A DNA stretch of 64,000 bases from Russula earlei (Eukaryota > Basidiomycota > Agaricomycetes > Russulales > Russulaceae). The DNA is taken from contig JAGFNK010000064.1 of the NCBI GenBank assembly GCA_025769875.1, positions 62,001 through 126,000 on the forward strand. The letters are read 5' to 3'. Below are positions 55,974 through 64,000 of this stretch, one piece after another. Position numbers and translations under genes: made by a program. Under the pieces are notes generated by a model. It saw only the letters and a program-made list of their open reading frames with translations. It searched no databases and was not told where the DNA came from. Positions within the stretch are counted from its first letter, which is position 1. Each line of letters opens with the position of its first letter.

Positions 55974-58680
55974 ATGCCTCAAGGAACACCCTTCCATGGT
56001 TTTATACCACCATTTCCAATCCGGGTGGACCAGTTTGACACCTCAAGAACTCTCGTAGCCGTCCCGGCGCTCCATCTCCTTTCACACACCCATTCCGACC
56101 ACATCCTTGGTCTCGCTGCAAAATCATTCGCATCGACGATCATATGCTCCCATGACGCCAAACAGATGTTACTTAGACACGAGGGATACATTGAGCGCGT
56201 TCTGAGGGACGTTGACCTGCGGGATGAGGCCCGGTTGGCGAAAACGTTTGGTCATTTAAAGATACCCCCGTTCGTAAAGGATGGTAAACTCGACTTCTCT
56301 GCAAGTCGTGACCTGCTGGTGTGTGACTCCGACATGCGAGCTCAAAGTGTTCCTTATTGATGTTCGAGCTAGAGAGCACTCCCTCTTCATACTCCAACGA
56401 AAATCGAGTTAACTGATAACGTTAACGTCACTCTCACTCTCTTCGATGCCAACCATTGTCCTGGCTCTGTGATGTACTCGTTGTTTCGCTACTGAGTGGT
56501 TATATGGGCACGCTATTAACTTGTCATCCCTAGGTTTCTTGTAGAAGGCGCTCAAGGAGCCGTTCTTCACACCGGGGACTTCCGTGCAGAACCGTGGTTT
56601 CTCGATTATGTGCGTCGGAGTCCATTCCTACAGCCCTACCTCGCGCTCCCGGAGGTTCCAGAACGCGCTATGCTGGTACACGAGCAACACAAGGACTCGG
56701 GAACATCCTCGTTTAGGACACTGGACGCAATCTACCTCGACACAGAGTGTTTGCTCTTGATGAATGAAGTTCCTACCAAGGTACCATTCTTTCCTGGTGA
56801 AATTATTAATGAAATTGATTTTCATACTCTCTTTAGAGCGACGCAACTCAGGGTTTGGTCTCTCTAATGTCCCTTTTCCCACCCGAGACGACTTTCTTCA
56901 TCAATGCCTGGACGTGGGGATATGAAGAAATTTTCCGCGCTGTTGCTCGCTCCTTTCGAAGCCAAGTACATCTCTTGCTATCCTATTATTCAGTGTGTTG
57001 ACCGGAACCTCGTAGATTCACGTTGACCGCTATAAGCACAATATCTATTCCCACCTCGCTGACCCGTTTTTGCCCTCATTAATCACTCTCGACCCGTCTA
57101 AAACTAGATTCCACGCGTGTGAGCGCTTCAATCGTTGCATTAAAGCCAGTGGAGACGGCGTCGTGTACGTCAATCCTGTCGCCATGAGCAAATCTAGATG
57201 GGACCAGTACCTTGCGCTCACCGAGAGCAAGCTGCGCGCTGCGCAACCTGTCACCATATTGGTTCGTACCCAATCATTCGTTGTGGGTTGGTTCCTCGCT
57301 TATGCCTGAACACATGTCGCTCAGCTGGTGCCTCTTTCCCGTCACTCGCCTTTTCAGGAGCTCCGCGCGTTCGTCTCTCTATTTCGCCCTGTGCGCATCG
57401 TGCCCAACAGCCTGGATCCGTCGCTCCACGGCTTTGACGCTCTCTGTATTCCCCACCTCTTCAGCAACTGCCTCTCGTCCCCTACGTCTCAGATTTCGTC
57501 ATCCTTCGATGAGGCCCTTGTAGAGCACGACATAGTTGTAAGTGACGACCGCAGTGATGTGGCACTGCAAAATCTCGTTGGCGATGGGGCAGACGGAACC
57601 GTGCGCGCCTGGGCAGTTTCCGGGCGCACCGTGGACAAGCTAACTGCTATGGAGCCATATCTCAGTGGCACTGCGCGTGATATGGTCCGCCGCATGCTCG
57701 GAGGACTTCCCCTACAGACTGAAAGTAGTTACGGGAATGAAGGTGCTGTAAGTATCCTGCAGCGGATGAGGGATGCGCAACGCATCCATGCCTGCCACGC
57801 CGTGATTCATGAGAGTGACCTGGAGACTGAGGAGGAGGATGAGGAAGCGCATGCGAAGACTGCCAAGTTGTTGTTCGGGGTCGAAGGTAGGAGCCAGGTG
57901 GTGGATTCTCAAGGAATGTCCCAAGATCAAATCCAACTTTCTGAGTCTCCGCCACTGATTGAGGGGAACAATGAGAACGCAGCTGTCCCAAATTTACTTT
58001 CCGCCTCGTGCGCTTCTACACCCCTAGTGTCAGAGTATGGCCCCCAGAAGGTCAGGAAAGGCACTTTTAGACTCAGAACTGATTCAAATTTCGTTTCGCT
58101 GCAGACCCTGCTGCTCCACGGTATAAGCACGAAGAACGCTTGTATAATGGGTCTTCCAGACTCCGATGACGACGCCTCCACTCCGCTTCATGTCTATGCC
58201 TCGCCAGCTAAGAAACGGCCACAAACCGAACAAATTATGGCTGATGTGCAGAACATTCCTGAAATTTATCTCACCGAGACAAATGGTGGATACGTGAAGT
58301 CGCAATTTCCGTCCTTATCTTTGTCGCAGTCGCAATCCTCGCGGTCCACCCTCTCTTCATTCCACTTGCACTTCCCGGATCCAGCTACGAAGCGGCGCAA
58401 AGTTGAGAAACGGCTAGAGGTCTATGCCAAGGAGGACGCGCGCCTTATGGAGGAACTTTCTGTCGAAGGGACGTCGACGATCCAAGGCAGGAAACCGACT
58501 TGTGCTGAACCAGAGCCAGAGACAAGCTGGACGAGAGAGCATGGTCTGGACGCCAATTTGGAGACGCGCCGGGCGCAGCGGCGTGCCTTGCGGGCACGCG
58601 GACGCGCAATTGAAGAGAAGCTCCGGTATGCGCTTGACAAAAAGGAGGGTAAGGAGAGGATGGCCGAGGCAGACAATTAG
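55974..58680 (+). CDS. SNM1/Artemis-type metallo-beta-lactamase nuclease
   Basis: A beta-CASP/DRMBL nuclease of the SNM1 family, which trims DNA ends or crosslinks in the nucleus. The start at 55974 gives MPQGTPFHGFIPPFPIRV. Metal-binding motif 2 is HTHSDH at residues 38-43, followed by DANHCPGSVM and FLVEGAQGAVLHTGDFRAEP (further metal ligands), LDAIYLDTE, and the DRMBL-type block VPLSRHSPFQELRAFVSLFRP. Early exons are 55974-56318, 56373-56473, 56534-56780 and 56837 onward; the stop is at 58678-58680. About 380 residues of Ser/Glu-rich tail follow the catalytic part. The absence of an N-terminal UBZ finger and the early MBL domain make it closer to Artemis (SNM1C) than to Pso2 in layout, but I cannot decide by eye. 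Confidence 0.87.
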
Positions 58681-59150
58681 GTTCAAAGTGAAGCGGAGAT
58701 TGAGATCACGGGATGGCGCATTACGCCCCGCCGCCGCGGGAAAGCCAACAAAGTGAGGCTTTGCGCAAGTTGCGGTGGTGAACACTGACCATTTCGGTTC
58801 TGTGAGAGGGTCAATCCTGCCTAAGTAAGTACTCCACCCTTCAACCCTATTCGTCGTTCATCAAGCTTTCCTAGTTCCGTCCGGTCCCAACCAGCTGCCC
58901 GATCTCCTCCCAAGTGGGGCTTTTCATCTTGGGGGTCCATCTATCGGCTTTCCTAATCTCAAATTTTAATCACAACGTAAACCAACATATAGCCATTGGC
59001 GCCCGCTTTGACTCACAATCAACACGATGTACAAACATGCGTTAGGCATGTATGTGGGAATGTCGAATGAACCAGTGGAACAAGAGAGACTGCCAGTTTG
59101 GCGCTTTTAATCCCCGTCCTAAATCCCTTTTCACACCCTCACTCACCTCC
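58681..59150. other. Intergenic between same-strand genes
   Basis: 3' flank of the nuclease gene and upstream region of the flavoprotein gene; nothing else seen. Confidence 0.5.
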
Positions 59151-61228
59151 ATGACCGAAGGCGAGCTCCTCTCAAACATCAAGTCCTGGCAAGCAAGTGA
59201 ACTTGTGCTCCACCACAAGCTCTCTGTTGCTTGGCGAGGCCTCACAGCCTATGCTCCCGCCGAACACCACGTGTTTCCGTGCTCTACGTCCGAGTTACCA
59301 TTTCTCCCTATAACGACTCTCGATGGACATGGTAGGCCTTGGACCTGTATTTTGGCGGGTAAAGACGGAAACCCCGGATTTGCGACACATAGTCCTTGCA
59401 GGACTGAGCTAGAGATCACCGCACATCTATGGGCCGGTGATCCCCTCCAAAATTTAAGCAAAAATCTCTCCGCCAAGAATGGGGACCTGTCGTTTGTTTC
59501 GGGTGTTGGGATCGAGCTGAGAGCCCGAAAGAGCTACAGAAAGTTTGCGGGGACGTTGGTGGAGTTGACTAGAATGGGGGAAGACGCCGTGAAGCTTAGA
59601 TTGAGGGTGAATCAGGCTCTCAGGTACGTGCAGGACAAGCGGGGCTGACGGTCAAAACCCACGATATCCTCTTCATTTGACAGACGCTGTCCTAAATACA
59701 TGACTGTTCGAGACCTCGTCCCCTATCCGAACGCCCGGCCCAGCGTTTGCTTTACCGAGTTGGACCTCCTCGGACCTCTTCCGGACGACGTCATCGCTCA
59801 CATCCAGGACGCAGATACCGTCTTCCTTGGCGCATCATACTCCCCTGACGGAGACATGCGAGCCCCATTGCATGTCGAGACTAACATCCGTGGCGGGCGT
59901 TCTGGCTTTGTCCGCGTGTCGCTGTCGGATCGCCGCACAATTGCCCTACCCGACTTTTCTGGTGAGCGCCCTCGCCACGTGCAAGTTTTTTTCGCCACTG
60001 GTAATAATGCTTAAGCCTTTCCATAGGAAACCGGTTAATTACGTCAATCGGCAATAGCGTGGCAGCCCGTGGCACGCTGTCCGCAGCGCTTACCGTCATA
60101 TCATTCACCACTGGCAATGTCGTGTATATTACTGGGAATGCACGGAGGCTTATTGGCGGCGAGGCGCGCGCTATCATGCCCCAGCAGAACGTCCTGACAG
60201 TTCTTGAAGCTACCGGCGCCGTGCTGGTACGCGATGCTCTTCCCATTCGAGAGCGTGTTGGGAGCATGCCGTTGCGGAGCATTTATAGCCCACCGATCAA
60301 GTTCCTCGCGGAGGAACTCAAGGCGTCATCACCACAGTTGAATTGCAGTGCTCAGGTCCGCCTAGTACGTGTGCGGGTTCACAGTATCGACCTCGCCACG
60401 TTCGAGTGGGAGCTCCCTCCTGAGCACGAAGGGGTTTGTATTCAACCTGGCCAATCTGCAGTGCTCGACCTTGCGCCGTTTTCCGATGCCCCTGAGTACG
60501 TACAGGTTGCGCCGGAGCTCCCCCGTGTCATACACGATGATCGTGTGCGCACCTGGACCGTCTCGAGCGCTCATACCTCTCTTACGCGTTCCTTCGAGCT
60601 CACTATACGACATAAGCAGGGGGGGCTTATGTCTGGTGCTCTCTTCCTCATCGCTCAACATCAGCTACAAAAACGACAAGTCACACGCGAGGACGGGTGT
60701 GTGGACAAGAGTGAACGCGGTTCGTTGCGTGCAGGACTGATAGGCTTCGCGGGTGCATTTGTGCTCCCTCCACCACCGTCCCGCAAACTTCTGTGGGCAG
60801 CGGGCGGTGTAGGCGTAACGCGTTTCTTGGCAATGCTTGGGGTACTCTCGCAGGCGCGCGAGGCAGCAGATGTCGTGCTTGTACTATCGACGCGTGACCC
60901 GGAGGTGTTGTTCCCACTCGTCCGTGGGGCGCTTGGGACGATTCCGCCGCCTGGGCTGCACTTGCGTCTCGACGTGTTCACGACGCAGCCTGTACGGGCG
61001 CAGGAGTTGATGAAATGCACCACGAATGCCGAAATGGACGCTCCTGGGCTGCACGTGTATACTCATTCAGGACGCATCACGGCAGCGTATTGGGCCACGG
61101 TATCGCACATCCAGGAGAGGGAAGTTTTTGTGTGTGGGCCAGGCACATTTGAGGATGCAATGGTTGAGAGCTTGCGATGCGCAGGGGCGAAGGTTGGGGT
61201 CGTGCACAGAGAGGTGTTCGAGCTATGA
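59151..61228 (+). CDS. Fusion flavoprotein: FMN split barrel plus ferredoxin-reductase module
   Basis: Three exons, 59151-59623, 59684-59961 and 60027-61228, join in phase to give 650 residues. The first half resembles the pyridoxamine-phosphate-oxidase-like FMN-binding split barrel (FLPITTLDGHGRPWTCILAG; then VFLGASYSPDG, HVETNIRGGRSGFVRV and LPDFSGN). The second half is a ferredoxin-NADP reductase-type module: an FAD-binding patch RTWTVSSAH in place of the usual RxYS, a nucleotide-binding loop LLWAAGGVGVTRFLA, and the C-terminal VFVCGPGTFEDAMVESL. The combination suggests an NAD(P)H-driven reductase that passes electrons between two flavins. The start at 59151 (MTEGELLSNIKSW) is preferred over an in-frame Met at 59052. 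No iron-sulfur cluster motif is present, and the partner or substrate is unknown. Confidence 0.85.
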
Positions 61229-61365
61229 TATGAATATGAGAATCCAGACGGTGAACGGGCAACGAAATAGATAGGCTTTAATGCTTAGTACCTTTACCAG
61301 TGATATGCAACTCTACGCGGCTGTTTGTAAGACGCAGCGGCAGTGAAAATATGTCATGAGGTTGA

Positions 61366-61432
61366 AACTGTCGGAGGCCATTATAATGCCATTTACAATC
61401 TTATTATAATGGCCTCCCAATTCTCCAACAAC
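61366..61432. repeat. Hairpin element 2 (MITE-like)
   Basis: An inverted repeat with GGAGGCCATTATAATG on the left and CATTATAATGGCCTCC-type sequence (as TTATAATGGCCTCCC) on the right, about 67 bp in all, in the 3' flank of the flavoprotein gene. It shares its core with the hairpin at 55409-55484; the left arm lacks about 10 bp found in element 1. Confidence 0.68.
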
Positions 61433-61781
61433 GGCGATACCCCTCGCTTCCACTCGCGACTTCCCCAAACAAACAAAACTCGTTGATTTTTTCTTCGCTC
61501 GGTGTACTTGACGCGAGCTGACTGACATATGTATGTACATGGAGATGCAACATCAGTCTAGAGCTAAGACGCACCGCAGAAGCGATGCAGCGAGCGTTGC
61601 TATTTGTACATCATCCTTCCGGCGGACATAGGTTAAAAGAAAGAGGTTGCAAAACGAGATGCTAGATACAGGGGCGTTGGAAACGAGTGATTATAGCTTT
61701 TCAATAATCCTCTCTGACCGCGTCTCACTCGATTCAGGATGCTTTTCTTCGTCAGCAGCAGCACACGACTGCCCCCTACCG

Positions 61782-63545
61782 TCAATCCTCGAACGCGCCC
61801 TTCTGTCGCTCAAAGTTCGATCCATGGTTTCTGGACGGGAACGGACAAGCATGGTCAGCGCTCCCATGGGGGAGATGGACGAGTTGAGACGCACTCCGGT
61901 CCGATCACCGTAATGAAAATGACGAAGGCGGCAATGGTGCCGAGGAGGATGCCTTGCACGGTCGCGTAGTCAGGTACGATCGTGGGGACTCCGTTCTTGA
62001 TGATCGTAGTTTTCAAGTGGTCTCCACCTATTGCCTCTATCTGCGCGGATGCTGACGATATCATCTGTCGTCACAAAGAGAGTCGTCAGTCATCCAATTC
62101 GATGCGGAACAGGGCGATATACGTTTCCGAGTTGGTATGCGACACCCGGGAAGGTAGCGCGGAATCCGGGCGGGCTCATCTCTGCTAGCTGTATGGGGAT
62201 CACACCCCAAGCCCCCTGCACGCCAAACTGCACGCAGAACGCGCCAGCGGCGAGCGTGTGAAAACCAGAGGGAAGAATCCAGAGCGGAATGAAAGCTCCG
62301 CTCAATATGACAAACAGAATGATCGTGAGCCGACGACCGATGTACTGTGATATAGAACCCGCAAGAGTACCACCTCTGGAAAGAGGCGGAAGCGAATGAG
62401 GTGTGCCATGAGGAAAGTGGGGTGTGAGAGGACACACGTGATAGCTCCGAGATTGCCAATGATTGTTGCGACGATGGCATGGTAGTTGTCGAAATCCTTG
62501 CTGTCCTTGAGGTAGGTAGGGTACAGATCCTGAGAGCCATGCGAAAGGAAGTTGAAACCTGTCATACAGCTTAGCCATCCTCCCTTGTCCGCAACGCCAA
62601 CGCACCAGCCATGAGCAATATGGCATACAGACACAACGCCCAGTGCACCTTGAGCATCGCACCCACTTGGTTGATGAACACCTTGGTCTTCTTCCCGGTA
62701 CTGGCGCCACGTGCGTGTTGTTGCGCTTGTGCACGAAGGAATATCTCACTTTCTGGAATAAGCGCCCGGACGGTGGCCGCGAAGGCAGAAATTACTGATG
62801 TGGTCCAGAATAGCGCGCGCCAGGTATAACGGGTAGAGGGGACCACATAAAGGTTCAGGACGGCAGATATGAGGTAGCCTAGGGCGTATCCTTGCTGGAG
62901 CACGCCCGATGCAAGCCCACGAGCCTCGATAGGGAGATTTTCGAGTGCGGTAGAAGAGGCCAAGCCCCAGACACCGCCCATGGCAATGCCAAAAAGAGAG
63001 CGGACTGCAAGAAACTGACGGAAGGTCTGGACGAAGCTCGTACTGAGTTGAACGATGGAACAAAGCAGGAGATTTGCCACAAGTGGCCACTTCCTTCCAA
63101 ACCGATCGGACAGTATGCCAAAGATGACCTGCAGTGGAGGATTTCATCAGCGCTGATCGACATCCGGCAAGAAAGTACTTACAGCACCGATGGATCGGAC
63201 CAGCAGCGTCAAAGTCATGGCCGTGGTCTGAATCCGTCAGTAGTCTCTCAGACGTGACGAGTGGACCACAACGCACAATGGCAGAGGCATCGGGTTTGTG
63301 AAATTGCGACTGCAGACGCGTGACGCTAAGAACAACGTTGAAGAAATCGATTGCGTCACAGGTCCAGGCAAGCCATCTACTTCCAGCTTCAGCTTTGGTG
63401 ATAGATCGAACAGGATTCCCTACCCGGTGAGGAATTGTGCCCATTGAACCCCGGTAAGGGAGCGCAATACCTGCAAAAGTGGCCTACGGTTCACATCTTG
63501 GGCCTGGCGACGTGGGATGAGATTGCGGATAAAGTAAGGCGCCAT
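61782..63545 (-). CDS. JEN1-like: Jen1-type carboxylate transporter (MFS), copy 2
   Basis: A paralogue of the gene at 16.8-18.8 kb with the same exon layout, in the opposite orientation. The start at 63545 gives MAPYFIRNLIPRRQAQDVN. Matching signatures include GIAMGGVWGLASSTALENLP, LASGVLQQGYALGYLISAV, SQDLYPTYL, GGTLAGSISQYIGRRLTII and GAWGVIPIQLAEMSPPGFRA. Here the frame is intact through GGTLAGSISQYIGRR, where copy 1 is broken. The last exon reads ENHGSNFERQKGAFED and stops at 61782-61784, about 25 residues shorter than copy 1. One frame over, DEEKHPESSE resembles the tail of copy 1, so the tail may have been lost by a frameshift. It probably transports short carboxylates at the plasma membrane. 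Confidence 0.88.
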
Positions 63546-64000
63546 TAGAAAGATGCGAATTGGCGCAGGAGAGAAGCACTGCGGTAATCGGTAACTGAGA
63601 CATCTTATATACGGGACGCAACGCACCTCAGTTCATCATGCTAGAAAACATTTTTGGGGCAGGAAGGTCCACGAAAGCCGCGGCCGATTGTTCCCTGCAG
63701 AATATCTATCCTGCGCCCAAAACAATGACCGAACCACGGTTCACCTGGAAAATATCCGTGACTGGCCGAGTTGGGAATAGGAAAAGGACAAGGTAGGTCC
63801 GGACGGATGTCAATGATAAGGACAAAGTCAGATGTAAACCCGTCAAGGCACTTCGAAGCAAAGGCGATTGATAGACGTACCGTTGCCAGACAAAACCGGC
63901 TTCTGACGAGTTTCCCCGGTAGATGCGAGCGGCGAAATATGTGGTGCATGAGTCGATGGGCCCACTGCCCGACGTGCCATCGCATAGCTAGCGCCATTGG
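63546..64000. other. Upstream flank at window end
   Basis: Promoter side of the second Jen1-like gene. The 118-codon minus-strand frame at 63641-63997 lacks any recognisable feature and is not called. Confidence 0.45.

Noticed and set aside
63641..63997. 118-codon minus-strand frame at the window end
   Set aside because: No recognisable features; it lies in the promoter side of the Jen1-like gene.
1..64000. CRISPR arrays, rRNA genes, prokaryotic operons
   Set aside because: No regularly spaced direct repeats, rRNA-like stretches or operon-type gene spacing were seen; the DNA is clearly eukaryotic.

Overview
The window is nuclear DNA of a filamentous basidiomycete fungus, most likely an agaricomycete. 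Almost every gene is broken by short (about 49-70 bp) GT-AG introns. The gene complement is fungal: the ERMES subunit Mdm34, a Urc1-type GTP cyclohydrolase, Jen1-type carboxylate carriers, an Nha1-type antiporter, a Dicer, tandem P450s, and Ser/Thr/Pro-rich single-pass surface proteins. No rRNA, tRNA, CRISPR array or prokaryotic operon was seen.

Layout. 0.8-2.1 kb: an unrecognised gene. 2.3-4.7 kb: MDM34. 5.2-9.5 kb: two tandem, closely related cytochrome P450 genes on the minus strand. 10.35-11.9 kb: eIF3i (TIF34), whose first coding exon is only 5 or 8 nt. 12.2-13.6 kb: a secreted, probably GPI-anchored protein of unknown function. 14.0-15.75 kb: two related, partly decayed unknown genes. 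16.8-18.8 kb: the first Jen1-like transporter. 19.7-20.1 kb: an inverted pair of PIF1/Helitron helicase fragments. 20.6-21.8 kb: an alpha/beta hydrolase. 21.9-25.8 kb: a HUL5/UBE3C-type HECT ubiquitin ligase. 26.4-27.1 kb: ISA2, iron-sulfur assembly. 27.1-31.4 kb: gene-poor DNA with a large imperfect palindrome. 31.7-35.4 kb: two convergent mucin-like membrane proteins. 36.4-40.2 kb: a Ser/Thr kinase with a long tail. 40.4-42.5 kb: a small unknown protein and GPI2. 42.9-50.1 kb: Dicer and, 29 bp downstream, URC1. 50.7-54.0 kb: NHA1. 56.0-58.7 kb: an SNM1/Artemis-type nuclease. 59.2-61.2 kb: a split-barrel/ferredoxin-reductase fusion flavoprotein. 61.8-63.5 kb: a second Jen1-like transporter in the opposite orientation to the first.

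How the genes relate. Most are unlinked housekeeping genes: translation initiation, mitochondria-ER tethering, Fe-S assembly, GPI-anchor synthesis, protein turnover, ion homeostasis and DNA repair. Duplication is the main theme: two P450s, two Jen1-like carriers, two orphan genes, two mucin-like proteins, two related hairpin elements and two inverted repeats.

Several otherwise intact reading frames are broken by a single extra base: Dicer near 47,257, the first Jen1-like gene near 18,193, and the minus-strand membrane protein near 34,514. Assembly error or early decay are both possible. I found no convincing new biological system. The points most worth a second look are the Dicer frameshift, the paired hairpin elements at 55.4 and 61.4 kb, and the palindrome at 27.8 kb.
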